The notes under the pieces are model-generated. The model was given only the letters and a program-made list of their open reading frames with translations, was not told the origin of the DNA and ran no database searches. From positions 1-50,784 of the forward strand of contig NZ_GL538186.1 in the NCBI RefSeq assembly GCF_000165735.1: a DNA stretch of 50,784 nt, given 5' to 3'. The position numbers and the translations under genes are program-made. Origin of the DNA: Megasphaera micronuciformis F0359 (GTDB lineage: Bacteria; Bacillota; Negativicutes; Veillonellales; Megasphaeraceae). Positions 42,209-50,784 of this stretch are shown one piece after another. Within the stretch, counting starts at the first letter, position 1. Each line of letters opens with the position of its first letter.

Positions 42209-42789
42209 GATTTATTTTTATTCGTTTCTGCACGAATTAAATCGGTCGCCGCCTTTTTCATAGAGATGCCGTGCTTCATGCAATACTGTTGAAGACGCCG
42301 TTGTGCCTCTCCTTCCGTAATACCGTATCTTTTTACCAAAATTTCTTTGGCCCTCGCCGACAGTTTCAGCAGCTGTTTCTCTTCTCTCAGCCGAAATGAC
42401 TCCTCATCCTTTTGACGTTGGCTCCTGAACTGAGATACGGCCACTTCCATGGCCGGATACAAATTGGCGGGATTTACAGGTTTCACCAAATAGGCGAATA
42501 CACCCGACTTAGCCGCTTCATCTACAATATCCGGCTGACTATAGGCGGTCAGTAAGATAACGGGAGCCAATTTTTCACCATGAATCAACTTTGCAGTATG
42601 AATTCCGTCAAGCCGCGGCATCTTCACATCCAGAAAAACCAAATCGGGTCGTTCTCTGCGCACCGCTTCCAACGCCTGCACTCCGTCAGCCGCTTCCGCA
42701 ACGACGACATGACCCCTTTCTTCCAGCATTTCTTTCAAATCCATGCAAATAAGGGCTTCATCATCGGCAATGACTATGCGATAAGACAT
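42205..42789 (-). CDS. Response regulator with ANTAR RNA-binding domain, 194 aa
   Basis: ATG 42789 has correct spacing from gaggag; the ATG two codons earlier is too close. The receiver domain has IADDEALICMDL with Asp9/Asp10 and phospho-acceptor Asp54 (LVFLDVKMPRLDG). The C-terminus (SARAKEILVKRYGITEGEAQR) is the ANTAR domain, which binds paired RNA hairpins to block transcription termination. It is the partner of the kinase immediately upstream and resembles PdtaR/EutV. The regulated transcripts are unknown. Confidence 0.9.
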   Translation of the reverse strand: MSYRIVIADDEALICMDLKEMLEERGHVVVAEAADGVQALEAVRRERPDLVFLDVKMPRLDGIHTAKLIHGEKLAPVILLTAYSQPDIVDEAAKSGVFAYLVKPVNPANLYPAMEVAVSQFRSQRQKDEESFRLREEKQLLKLSARAKEILVKRYGITEGEAQRRLQQYCMKHGISMKKAATDLIRAETNKNKS

Positions 42790-42794
42790 TTTCA

Positions 42795-44198
42795 TCACTC
42801 CTCTATGTAAGGAAAAGTTACGGTCGCCGTTGTCCCGCACGGTTGATTGGCGCAGATAGAAAAACTGCCGTGTAAATCTTTTTCCGCCACAGTTTTCACG
42901 ATTTCCAGACCCAAGCGTTTTTTACCGTCTATTCCGGGTTCCATACCTTTCCCCGTATCCGTAACGACAAGTATACACTGCCCGTTTCGCCTCTTGACGG
43001 AAAGATAAATATCACCGCAACCGTCGTCTGAAAATCCGTGTAACACGGAATTGGTAAGCAGCTCATTTAAAATCAAAGCCGCCGACACGCCTACGCCTGA
43101 TGACACGAAAATCACTTCACCGTTAAAGTGTGTCCTTATTCGTTCTCGGATTTCCGTGAGACTGGAAACGGTCAATCCCAATAAACTCTCCCCTAACTTA
43201 GCCAAATCTATTCGTTCTTCTTCCCCGTATGCCAACGTATCGTGAACCAACGCGATACCGAGGATACGATTTAAAGCTTCCTGCAATGCGTTCCGTGCTT
43301 CTTCATGCTCGACACGCCGCATTTGCATGCGTAAAATACCGGCAACGGTTTGCAAATTATTTTTCACACGATGATGAATTTCTTTAATAACCGAATGCTT
43401 TACTTGCAGTTCTTCTTCTTTTCTTCTTATTTCCGTCCGTTCCGTTAAGACGAGAACCAGCTGAAAGAGTTTTCCGCCTCGCACAAGAGGAATAGCCCTT
43501 AAAGTCAACGACGATTCGGGGCTGTTAATCTCTTCCGTCGTTCCCTGCCGTGTTACCAGGGCGTGGCGTGCAGCACTTAGATCAGCAAAATCCGTAAAAA
43601 CGCTTTCTCCCTTAAGCGGCGACGTACGCCCCCGTAATCTCATGATTTTTTCCGCCGTGTCATCGGCATAAATAATCCGTCCGCCTTTATCCACAATGAT
43701 GACTCCGTCCTGAACGGACAGGCGACCGTATAATCCCGCTTCATCGGCCGAAGCGGGCACTTGTAAGATACTGAAAGCCGTTTCCGTCAACAGCTGTTTA
43801 TCGGCCGCCACCTCCCCCGTAAAAGACAGTACGGCAATGACCTTGCCGCCGTTATCGACAAAAGGATAGACCGTCATGGATTCCGTACGACCGTAATCCA
43901 CTTCCTTGTGTGCTGTCAAGCTTCGCCTTTGCGTAAACACATCGGCAATAACCGGCTCATCCCCGCAAGCTACGATAGCACCGACCGATGTATCCGCCTT
44001 ACCTTCCGCTGCAAATAAGGGTTTACGCACAGCTGCCGACACGAGAAACCCCTCTTTGGATGACGGTACGAAAAGAGCCAACCTTCGTTGCGCCAAATCG
44101 GCGGCAAACTGAAGGAAAGGCTCACTTTTTTCCAAAATATGAATTTGTACGTCCGATAAGTGACTGTCACTATGACAGATATCCGCTATAGTAGGCAT
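42795..44198 (-). CDS. Sensor histidine kinase (PdtaS/EutW-like), 467 aa
   Basis: Residues 1-150 look GAF-like, 155-250 PAS-like (IIVDKGGRIIYADDTAEKIM), then a HisKA_2 phospho-site (IKEIHHRVKNNLQTVAGIL) and the ATPase boxes (LNELLTNSVLHGF and VVTDTGKGMEPG). There is no membrane helix, so it is cytosolic. It lies six bases after tsaD and just before its regulator, likely in the same transcript. Confidence 0.9.
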   Translation of the reverse strand: MPTIADICHSDSHLSDVQIHILEKSEPFLQFAADLAQRRLALFVPSSKEGFLVSAAVRKPLFAAEGKADTSVGAIVACGDEPVIADVFTQRRSLTAHKEVDYGRTESMTVYPFVDNGGKVIAVLSFTGEVAADKQLLTETAFSILQVPASADEAGLYGRLSVQDGVIIVDKGGRIIYADDTAEKIMRLRGRTSPLKGESVFTDFADLSAARHALVTRQGTTEEINSPESSLTLRAIPLVRGGKLFQLVLVLTERTEIRRKEEELQVKHSVIKEIHHRVKNNLQTVAGILRMQMRRVEHEEARNALQEALNRILGIALVHDTLAYGEEERIDLAKLGESLLGLTVSSLTEIRERIRTHFNGEVIFVSSGVGVSAALILNELLTNSVLHGFSDDGCGDIYLSVKRRNGQCILVVTDTGKGMEPGIDGKKRLGLEIVKTVAEKDLHGSFSICANQPCGTTATVTFPYIEE

Positions 44199-44204
44199 AC
44201 GTTC

Positions 44205-45221
44205 CTATGTCTCCGTTCCCGTTAGAGACAATGCCGGTTTCGCATTCAAAGTCATATCTGCGAAACGGCCGTCTTGAGCCATGTAATACGCACGACAGCC
44301 GATCATAGCCCCGTTATCCGTGCATAAAATCGGCTCAGGCTTATAAAAAGTATATCCTTTTTCTTTACACACCGTTTCCATAGCCTGTGTCAAGCCGTGA
44401 TTAGCCGCTACGCCGCCGGCCAGGACGACGGTGCGAAGCCCCGATAATTCCGCCGCATTGACAGTCTTTTCAACGAGTGTTTCTACAACCGTCTTTTGAA
44501 ACGACGCCGCAACATCCTCGGGACTATACGTTTCACCGCGTTGCTCCTGCGTGTGCAAATAATTGAGTACTGCCGACTTCAAGCCGCTGAAGCTGAATTC
44601 AAAGTTGTTTCTCTCATGCAAGGCCTTAGGAAAAACAACGGCATCGGCATTTCCGAGGGCTGCCAGTTTATCAATTTGCGGACCTCCCGGATAGGGATAC
44701 CCCATGACGCGGGCTATCTTATCAAAAGCCTCTCCCGCCGCATCATCCCGCGTCTGTCCCATGAGTTCAAATCGATTATAGCCCAGCACCTTTACAAGCT
44801 GAGTATGGCCGCCCGACACGACAAGAGCCAAAAAGGGCGGTTCCAATTCTGTATGACTGAGAAAGTTGGCAAATATATGCCCTTCCATATGATTGACCCC
44901 TACCAAGGGTTTGTCGGCGGCAAAGCTCAAGGCCTTAGCCGTAGCCACCCCGACTAAAAGGGCCCCTACCAGACCGGGGCCGTAGGTTACTCCGATATGG
45001 TCGACATCGTTCAACGTGATTTCAGCCTCTTCCAACGCTTCTTTTACAACAGGCATAACATATTCAATGTGCTGTCGTGAAGCGATTTCCGGCACGACGC
45101 CGCCGAACTTACGATGAATCGGTACTTGCGTAGATATAATATTGGATAAAATCCGACGACCGTCTTCAATGACAGCCACGGAGGTTTCATCACAACTCGT
45201 TTCCAAAGCTAATGTATACAT
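44205..45221 (-). CDS. tsaD: tRNA N6-adenosine threonylcarbamoyltransferase TsaD
   Basis: 338 residues. The metal-binding histidines 111 and 115 lie in NHMEGHIFANF, and the N-terminus LALETSCDETSVA is the ASKHA start. It transfers the threonylcarbamoyl group to A37 of ANN-decoding tRNAs with TsaB and TsaE, both encoded upstream in the same cluster. Confidence 0.97.
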   Translation of the reverse strand: MYTLALETSCDETSVAVIEDGRRILSNIISTQVPIHRKFGGVVPEIASRQHIEYVMPVVKEALEEAEITLNDVDHIGVTYGPGLVGALLVGVATAKALSFAADKPLVGVNHMEGHIFANFLSHTELEPPFLALVVSGGHTQLVKVLGYNRFELMGQTRDDAAGEAFDKIARVMGYPYPGGPQIDKLAALGNADAVVFPKALHERNNFEFSFSGLKSAVLNYLHTQEQRGETYSPEDVAASFQKTVVETLVEKTVNAAELSGLRTVVLAGGVAANHGLTQAMETVCKEKGYTFYKPEPILCTDNGAMIGCRAYYMAQDGRFADMTLNAKPALSLTGTET

Positions 45222-45236
45222 TATCTCTATCCTTCA

Positions 45237-45701
45237 TCAGCGTACCCAAGGGTAGGCTTCTTTTTTACAATCCATAACATAGGCATCTTCTACGGGGTCG
45301 GAATAATAATGCTTTCGTACACTTAATACCTCGTAGCCCAATTTTCGATATAGGTGAATGGCTCCCTGATTGGAAATGCGCACTTCCAAAAATATTTCAG
45401 TACAACCTGCTTCCCATGCGGCTTCCATCAAAACACGCACCAGCAATTCGCCGTACCCTTGTTGACGAAATTCCTTGCGCAAGGCAATATTGGTAATCTG
45501 CCCTTCATCAAGAACCTGCCACAACCCGGCATACCCGACGATCGTACCGTCTTCTTGCTCCAGTACATAGTAAAGAGCCCGTTCGGACTCCAATTCCCGT
45601 TGCACAGCCTGTAACGACCAGGGAATGGAAAAAGAATCCTGTTCCACTTCAAAAATTCCCTTGTCGTCGGTCCGTACGGCTTTACGAACAATTACGGACA
45701 T
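45237..45701 (-). CDS. rimI: RimI-type ribosomal-protein alanine acetyltransferase
   Basis: 154 residues of the GNAT fold: ALRKEFRQQGYGELLVRVLM is the acetyl-CoA loop, and LYRKLGYEVLSVRKHYYSD the C-terminal motif. It sits between tsaB and tsaD, the common location. It overlaps tsaB by ten bases. Confidence 0.92.
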   Translation of the reverse strand: MSVIVRKAVRTDDKGIFEVEQDSFSIPWSLQAVQRELESERALYYVLEQEDGTIVGYAGLWQVLDEGQITNIALRKEFRQQGYGELLVRVLMEAAWEAGCTEIFLEVRISNQGAIHLYRKLGYEVLSVRKHYYSDPVEDAYVMDCKKEAYPWVR

Positions 45702-46402
45702 ATTGGATCACCGTGCCGTTTCTCCCAGAGAACTTCCGCCTCACTGCGCCGCTTATAAGCCGGTGTCAAGGTCATACAATCATCCGTATCGCCCTTGTCA
45801 AAACGTTCCTGTGCCGCTACTGCCAAAGCTCCGGCTCTGGGAATAATTTGGTGCGGTCGAGCAAGCAAACACTTGTCTCCGCCGGATGCAATCAAATCGG
45901 CAAACTTAGAGGCTCCGTCACCGCAAAACACAACCTTTTGATTTCCTTCAGATACGCGGTTAATAATATCCGCTACCGCCATAACCGTAACGGCTTCATC
46001 TTCATACAGCTTTCCCTGCCGCCACGAATACACGGATACATATACATTCCCCTTCTGTGCGTCAATAAGCGGACATACGGCATAAGCCGAATCGACAAAA
46101 TTCCACGCCAGACTACGCGGCGTTTCAACCCCCACAAGGGGTACCTTCCAAGCAAAAGCCAGTCCCTTGGCCGTAGCCAGACCGATGCGTAAACCCGTAA
46201 AAGACCCGGGCCCGACGGATACGGCTACTCCGTCAATATCCTTCTTACTGACAGCCGCCTTGGTAAGCATATCCGCAATATGCGGCATAAGCTGTTCCGA
46301 ATGAGTTAATCGTGCCTGAACGGTTACTTCCGCCTTTAATACGCCTTCGTGCAAAAGTGCGACACTTGAAACGAGACAAGATGTCTCAATGGCCAAGAGC
46401 AT
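45692..46402 (-). CDS. tsaB: TsaB, t6A synthesis partner
   Basis: 236 residues with the ASKHA N-terminus LLAIETSCLVSSVALLHEG and GVAVSVGPGSFTGLRIGLAT. It lacks the metal site of TsaD and acts as its scaffold partner. It overlaps tsaE by 17 bases. Confidence 0.95.
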   Translation of the reverse strand: MLLAIETSCLVSSVALLHEGVLKAEVTVQARLTHSEQLMPHIADMLTKAAVSKKDIDGVAVSVGPGSFTGLRIGLATAKGLAFAWKVPLVGVETPRSLAWNFVDSAYAVCPLIDAQKGNVYVSVYSWRQGKLYEDEAVTVMAVADIINRVSEGNQKVVFCGDGASKFADLIASGGDKCLLARPHQIIPRAGALAVAAQERFDKGDTDDCMTLTPAYKRRSEAEVLWEKRHGDPICP

Positions 46403-46853
46403 ATCCTTCTACCTCTTTCAATAAATCTTTCCAACGGGATGCATCTGCTTCTACTGTAATCTCCCGCTGAGTATCACCTGTTTTTTTGATGGTAATCACT
46501 GCCGCATCATCAGGAAGTCGATGAGGAAACTTTTCCGACCATTCTACAAAAGAAATCCCCGTCTCCCAATATTCTTCCGGATCGATAGAATCCAGCTCAT
46601 ATTCTTCTTCAAGACGATAGAAATCGAAATGATGCAAAGGCGGTACATGGTCATATACATTCATAAGAGAAAAGGTGGGGCTGACAACGGGTGAAGTAAT
46701 TCCCATTTGCTTAGCCGCTCCTTGGACCAAATGCGTCTTACCGGCCCCCAAATCCCCCTTGAGAGCGATGACATCCCCTTGTTTTAAAACCTTGCCCACA
46801 CATTCGCCGAAGGCTATAGTTTCGGCTTCACTACGGGTATATAGAGTAATCAC
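46386..46853 (-). CDS. tsaE: TsaE ATPase
   Basis: 155 residues with the P-loop LKGDLGAGKTHLVQG and the switch region PTFSLMNVY. It powers the t6A complex. It starts directly after the thiL stop. Confidence 0.96.
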   Translation of the reverse strand: MITLYTRSEAETIAFGECVGKVLKQGDVIALKGDLGAGKTHLVQGAAKQMGITSPVVSPTFSLMNVYDHVPPLHHFDFYRLEEEYELDSIDPEEYWETGISFVEWSEKFPHRLPDDAAVITIKKTGDTQREITVEADASRWKDLLKEVEGYALGH

Positions 46854-46854
46854 C

Positions 46855-47841
46855 TTATTCGCCTCCGCTGAAATGATTCCATCCCGACGGTGCCAATACC
46901 TGCGTATGGTGTCCGTCTTTCAAATATACGTTACCGCTCCCTGCTTGAACCTTTCCGATTACCGTAAGAGAGGAAAACTCCTCTTTCAGTAAATAAAAAT
47001 CGTCGGGTGCCATAGTCAGCACGAGCTCATAATCTTCACCGCCCGCAAGAGCGTAGGCATACGGATCCTTTCCCGACACTTCGCACCATCGGCGGAGTTC
47101 ATCAGACAGGGGGATTTGCAACTTGTCCAGTATCAGATCTACATGACTGGCCGCTGCAATTTCATTGCTTTCACTGGCTAAGCCGTCGCTAATATCATTT
47201 AAACTGTGACACCCGTATTTTACGGCCAATCGTCCCAGTTCTACTTGCGGCACGGGCATAGCATGTGCCTTCTTCATGGCCGCGTACCCTGCATCTCCTG
47301 CCAAGAGGACATCCAACCCGGCTCCAGAATTTCCCAACGTATTGGAAACAGCCACAATATCACCCGGTACGGCGCCGCTTCGTAAGACGGCCTTACCCGC
47401 CTCAATTTCACCGAAAGCCGCCACCGTAAGCACGGCACCTTCAGATGACACTACCGTGTCTCCACCGAGAATATTAACACCGTAATGACGGCAAATATCC
47501 TTCATTCCCCTATACAATTCATCCGTTTGCGCCGCATCCATCTGCGGTGTCAGAGCCACGGACAGAACCAGGTGCGTCGGTTCAGCCCCCATTGCCGCAA
47601 TATCACTTAAATTGGACGCCACGGCCTTATATCCCGCTTCGTACCAGGTAGCCGTCTTACCGATAATAAAATGTCGACCTTCAATCATCGTATCTATAAC
47701 GGCCACTTGTTCCTTGCCTTCCGTTGTCTTATATACGGCCCCGTCATCGCCTATACCGACAACGACTGATGCGGGATTTACAATCGTGTCTTTTTTTATT
47801 CTGTCTATAAACCCGAACTCTCCTATGTCCGACAACTTCAT
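46855..47841 (-). CDS. thiL: Thiamine-monophosphate kinase ThiL
   Basis: 328 residues from ATG 47841 (a GTG three codons earlier is possible). Motifs: VVGIGDDGAVY near 22-32, GGDTVVSS in the middle, and YALAGGEDYELVLT near 260. It makes thiamine diphosphate from the monophosphate. The gene is first in the thiL-tsaE-tsaB-rimI-tsaD run, so it may lead the operon. Confidence 0.95.
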   Translation of the reverse strand: MKLSDIGEFGFIDRIKKDTIVNPASVVVGIGDDGAVYKTTEGKEQVAVIDTMIEGRHFIIGKTATWYEAGYKAVASNLSDIAAMGAEPTHLVLSVALTPQMDAAQTDELYRGMKDICRHYGVNILGGDTVVSSEGAVLTVAAFGEIEAGKAVLRSGAVPGDIVAVSNTLGNSGAGLDVLLAGDAGYAAMKKAHAMPVPQVELGRLAVKYGCHSLNDISDGLASESNEIAAASHVDLILDKLQIPLSDELRRWCEVSGKDPYAYALAGGEDYELVLTMAPDDFYLLKEEFSSLTVIGKVQAGSGNVYLKDGHHTQVLAPSGWNHFSGGE

Positions 47842-47896
47842 ACTTTCCACCGTCCTTATGCCTTATGCGGTCTATTTGCTCATCATTTTATTGTAA

Positions 47897-47932
47897 AATA
47901 AGACGCCTTGCTTGTACAGACATAGACGTCTT
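47897..47932 (-). terminator. Possible terminator after the GNAT gene
   Basis: aagacg/cgtctt stem with a long loop and attttac on the minus strand. Weak. Confidence 0.4.
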
Positions 47933-48425
47933 ACCTATTTTCCGAACGAATATAGTCATAAGCTATCAGTTCTCCGCCTCTTACAGTTATGATTCCGCAC
48001 CGTTTAAACCCGAACGACTCTATGACCTTTTGCATAGGAAGATTATTCTTATGCGTATCAATCCGCAAATAAGGCTTCCGGTCTGAACAATAGGTAAGAC
48101 AGGCCCGACCGGCTCCCTTTACAGTCCCGTCCGAAGCTAAGCGATGAACCGTTCCGTACGTTTCATTCTTACGCCACTGTCCGTCACAAATCTTCGTATA
48201 CGTAGGTTCTTCTCCTACAATAAATGCAAAAGCACCGTGAACCCTTCCTTTTTCTTCCAATACATAAGCTTGGCCATCGGTAATATTTTTCACCAAAAGT
48301 TCTCGGCCGGGGTAAGAAGGCTCCCATTGGTCAGGATTTCCCGTAGTAATCATAAACTTCCTGGCCCTTGCATATATCTGTTCCATAGATGCCAAGTCTA
48401 CAATAACTGCACGTCTGATTTCCAC
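47931..48425 (-). CDS. GNAT family acetyltransferase, 164 aa
   Basis: The fold is recognised by LASMEQIYARARKFMITTGN at the start and the late segment AGRACLTYCSDRKPYLRIDT, then NLPMQKVIESFGFKRCGIITV, the typical C-terminal GNAT motif. The substrate is unknown. It stands alone between thiL and the TetR gene. Confidence 0.82.
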   Translation of the reverse strand: MEIRRAVIVDLASMEQIYARARKFMITTGNPDQWEPSYPGRELLVKNITDGQAYVLEEKGRVHGAFAFIVGEEPTYTKICDGQWRKNETYGTVHRLASDGTVKGAGRACLTYCSDRKPYLRIDTHKNNLPMQKVIESFGFKRCGIITVRGGELIAYDYIRSENR

Positions 48426-48498
48426 TATTATCGCCCGCTTTCATCCACATGAGTGTACCACAAAGCATCGTCTCGAACAAACATCACGGCCATAACAA

Positions 48499-48527
48499 AA
48501 AGTCGCATCCATAAATGATGCGACTTT
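48499..48527 (-). terminator. Terminator after the TetR gene
   Basis: Minus-strand gtcgcatc-atttatg-gatgcgac followed by tttttgtt, 46 bases past the TetR stop. Confidence 0.82.
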
Positions 48528-48572
48528 CGTCATTTTCTATATTATTGCTACAACAGAAATTCCGGATTTCGT

Positions 48573-49193
48573 CTATTTTAAAAGACGGGCGGCACAATTA
48601 TAAACCAATTCATATACACTCATTTGCATGGCAGCAACATTAGCCAACTCCAAGGCTTCCGCCTGTTTTTTTGTACCCGTTGTATACGGATAAATTCCGA
48701 ACATAAAAGGAAAAAAAGCATAAGCAAAAGCTTCCGCTTCGGCAATCCCCATGTAGGGGATATATCGTGCCAAACAGCTGCACACAGCCTTTCTGGCCGC
48801 CATACAGACGCTTTTAAACTCGGCCAAGCAACGAACGTCGCTATGCTCTTCCATATCGAATTGATTCATGGCCAAAAGCTTCAATAAGATCGGTCGTGTC
48901 GAGAGCGATTCAGCCAGCATGCCGGCAAAACCGGACGCTGTCTTTTCGTCTGACGTCGGCTTTACCGCTTCCAGATAACGAATCCACGCTTCGTATTCGC
49001 GCTGTAATAAGGCCAGAAAAATATCTTCTCTCGTGCTGAAATAATTGTATATGGAAGGCCTCGTAAAAGATGTATACTTGGAAATTTCCTTAATTGTTAC
49101 CTCTTTAAAGCTCATTACCTCATATAGCTTCTCACATGCATTAATAATTTCTTCCCTACGCGCCCGTGTTAACTCCGGAGATCCCTTCGGCAT
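48573..49193 (-). CDS. TetR family regulator, 206 aa
   Basis: ATG 49193 follows aaaggagtc. The N-terminal helix-turn-helix is at about residues 20-50 (EVTIKEISKYTSFTRPSIYN followed by YFSTREDIFLALL). The C-terminal 150 residues would bind a ligand. No efflux gene lies next to it except the ClC channel gene on the same strand 230 bases upstream. It probably controls its own promoter. Confidence 0.88.
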   Translation of the reverse strand: MPKGSPELTRARREEIINACEKLYEVMSFKEVTIKEISKYTSFTRPSIYNYFSTREDIFLALLQREYEAWIRYLEAVKPTSDEKTASGFAGMLAESLSTRPILLKLLAMNQFDMEEHSDVRCLAEFKSVCMAARKAVCSCLARYIPYMGIAEAEAFAYAFFPFMFGIYPYTTGTKKQAEALELANVAAMQMSVYELVYNCAARLLK

Positions 49194-49263
49194 TTTGACT
49201 CCTTTCCGACAAGCTGCTTGCATCACTTGTCTTTCCGTTTTCTTTCTGCCGCCTCAATCCTAA

Positions 49264-49330
49264 GATGATTAAATTAGATTTTAATATTTCTATTTAGTAA
49301 TAGTATAGTATGGCGGTCTACATAAATCAA
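49264..49330 (-). promoter_or_regulatory. Promoter and possible operator of the TetR gene
   Basis: Minus strand TTGATT (49325-49330), 17-bp spacer, TATACT (49302-49307). Just downstream an imperfect inverted repeat (taaattaga...tctattta, about 49269-49296) could be the TetR operator. Confidence 0.6.
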
Positions 49331-49370
49331 ACGTTTAAGTTACCCCATAACCAACGGGCATTAAATAAAA

Positions 49371-49410
49371 AACAGATAGAAGCCATAGTCATATATGACT
49401 TCTATCTGTT
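49371..49410 (-). terminator. Terminator of the ClC gene
   Basis: Perfect 12-bp stem aacagatagaag/cttctatctgtt, with ttttattt after it on the minus strand. Confidence 0.85.
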
Positions 49411-49423
49411 CCGGTCGACTGCA

Positions 49424-50647
49424 TTAATATTTTCTTTGTAAAAATCGTTGCGTTATCAAGGCCGTTCCCATAGCCAGAGCCATAGGATAAAAAAGTTCAG
49501 TTGAAAATCGAGATATTTCCAACATAAATACGCAGGCTGTCAGAGGCATTTTCTGTGCCAATCCCAAAAATACGACAGCTCCTACAAAGGCTGCAAAAGA
49601 CAAAGATACGGGACTGATACAAACACCCCACAAAGCAGCTAAGACAAGGGCCGACGTACTCCCCAGCATCATAGACGGAGTAATGCGGCCACCGTAGGCA
49701 CCTGCCGCAAGAGCTGCCAAAACAGCCAACCACTTCGTCAGGAACAACCCTGCCGCATACTTCCAATCGATGGCATCCGTAAAGGTCAGCTCATTTCCCG
49801 CCTTACCGTTCCCTAAAATTTCAGGAAAATACACGGCCATGAGACCGATGAAAACAAATGCCCCTACGGCAATAACGATCATTTTCGGACTTTTTCTGTC
49901 AAACTTCGGTAAAGCGGTTACGGTCTGATTAAAGAGCCGAACAGTTACAGCCGTAAAGATTCCCAAGATAACGGCAAAGGTTTGGTAACTTCCCGTTACA
50001 TCCGGCATAGGTAAGGCATATTGAACCGCATCTCCTACGACAAAGCGTACAATACCTGCCGCCAATCCGCACGATAACAAGGCTGTACCGACAGCCTTTA
50101 CATTGCAAGTCATAACGAGAGTTTCCAAAATGAATACGGCAGCCGACAAAGGGGCATTATATACGGCAGCCAAACCGGCCCCGGCTGCACAGGCAATAAT
50201 CAAGGCCCGATTATCCCTCGTTAGATTATTGTGCTTTACAAGCGCACTCATAATACAGGCACTGGCTTCCCGCGGGGCCACTTCTCGTCCCAGCGGTGAG
50301 CCGGCACCGACGGTAATAATTTGTAAGGTCGCATGAACCAGAGTCGTCACTAAGGGCATGGTCTTCTTTTCATCTTGAATAGCCGTTTTAATATCCACCA
50401 GCGGTGAACCGTAACGATGAATAAGCACCCACCCTATGCCGACAACCAGACCGCACCCGAAGAGAGCCGCCAGTCTGTGTTCGGGAGATACTCGCGCCAC
50501 AGCCTGTCCGAAATCCAACCCATCAGCCGTAGAATAGGCATATACAAGATGCTGTACAAAATGCATTAAATGAATATAAAAAGAACCGATGACTCCCGCT
50601 GCAAGACCGGTAATCAGAACCAAAAATATTACTTTTCTGTCTTCCAT
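49424..50647 (-). CDS. ClC family chloride channel/antiporter, 407 aa
   Basis: It is a multi-span membrane protein with the ClC features GAGSPLGREVAPREAS (about residue 116-131), AAVYNAPLSAAVFILE (about 158-173) and GAYGGRITPSMMLGS near 310-330. It moves chloride or fluoride across the membrane. The usual selectivity residues of GSGIP are changed to GAGSP. Ribosome site aaggtgag. No regulatory CBS domain is present. Confidence 0.88.
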   Translation of the reverse strand: MEDRKVIFLVLITGLAAGVIGSFYIHLMHFVQHLVYAYSTADGLDFGQAVARVSPEHRLAALFGCGLVVGIGWVLIHRYGSPLVDIKTAIQDEKKTMPLVTTLVHATLQIITVGAGSPLGREVAPREASACIMSALVKHNNLTRDNRALIIACAAGAGLAAVYNAPLSAAVFILETLVMTCNVKAVGTALLSCGLAAGIVRFVVGDAVQYALPMPDVTGSYQTFAVILGIFTAVTVRLFNQTVTALPKFDRKSPKMIVIAVGAFVFIGLMAVYFPEILGNGKAGNELTFTDAIDWKYAAGLFLTKWLAVLAALAAGAYGGRITPSMMLGSTSALVLAALWGVCISPVSLSFAAFVGAVVFLGLAQKMPLTACVFMLEISRFSTELFYPMALAMGTALITQRFLQRKY

Positions 50648-50692
50648 GATCTCACCTTACGTATTCGTACAATAAAAACATTTTACTCCCTC

Positions 50693-50784
50693 GTCGTCCT
50701 TGCCGCTTCACAGCCCGCACTTCTCGCAACCCTCGCGGGGGTATAGACTCATTGCGCGGTAGGTTGCGGTCGTCCTTGCCGCTT
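50693..50784. repeat. Start of a possible tandem repeat at the right edge
   Basis: gtcgtccttgccgctt occurs at 50693-50708 and again at 50769-50784, a spacing of 76 bp. The sequence between is GC-rich. The second copy is cut by the window end, so the array size is unknown. Confidence 0.4.

Overview
The window is a bacterial chromosome segment: one nearly complete temperate siphophage (about 1.83 to 39.75 kb), a shrunken remnant of a related prophage to its left (about 1 to 1.83 kb), and host housekeeping genes to its right (39.75 to 50.78 kb). The host genes (groESL under a CIRCE element, a thiL-tsaE-tsaB-rimI-tsaD run, an ANTAR-type two-component system) suggest a Firmicute. The overall protein style suggests the diderm class Negativicutes, near Megasphaera; the genus is an inference.

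Intact prophage. Nearly everything from 35.0 down to 2.0 kb is on the minus strand. A divergent switch at 35.03-35.20 kb has two sigma-A-type promoters, each with a TAGAA-N5-TTCTA operator in its spacer, separating a Cro-like gene from a CI-like repressor and an ImmA-type protease. The early region (34.8-27.1 kb) holds a YqaJ exonuclease, RecT, a DnaD-like initiator with iterons, a likely helicase loader, SSB, RusA and a RinA/ArpU-type late regulator. The region 26.9-24.0 kb carries a Panacea/MazF-like toxin-antitoxin pair, a small Cys-rich protein and a type I-like DNA methylase with a half-size specificity subunit. The late region runs terminase, portal, MuF head protein, small protein, scaffold, capsid, connectors, tail tube, G/GT chaperones, tape measure, lambda M/L/K/J-like tail tip, side genes and lysis. 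On the plus strand, 35.9-38.2 kb carries candidate lysogenic-conversion genes, then a large serine recombinase whose reading frame runs into a tRNA-Val gene.

Most notable: (1) The MuF head protein ends in a domain resembling polymorphic toxin type 50 and is followed at once by a 70-codon candidate immunity gene. The remnant prophage keeps the same architecture with a different toxin tail and a different small gene, flanked by near-identical sequence, so this looks like an exchangeable toxin-immunity cassette. (2) recT is split by an 805-bp group I intron with a GIY-YIG homing endonuclease; P1, P7, P9, P10, the U.G splice pair and omega-G can all be drawn, and splicing restores a 289-residue RecT. 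(3) Integration replaces the C-terminal tail of the recombinase with residues encoded antisense to tRNA-Val. (4) A textbook A AAA AAC slippery site with a hairpin makes the G/GT tail chaperone fusion. (5) Four tandem 11-bp iterons lie inside the DnaD-like gene and cannot be explained by protein repeats.

Host region. A tRNA-Asn-Glu-Val operon, groES-groEL, a histidine kinase and ANTAR regulator next to tsaD, the t6A genes tsaD/tsaB/tsaE with rimI and thiL, a GNAT acetyltransferase, a TetR regulator and a ClC channel follow, all on the minus strand.
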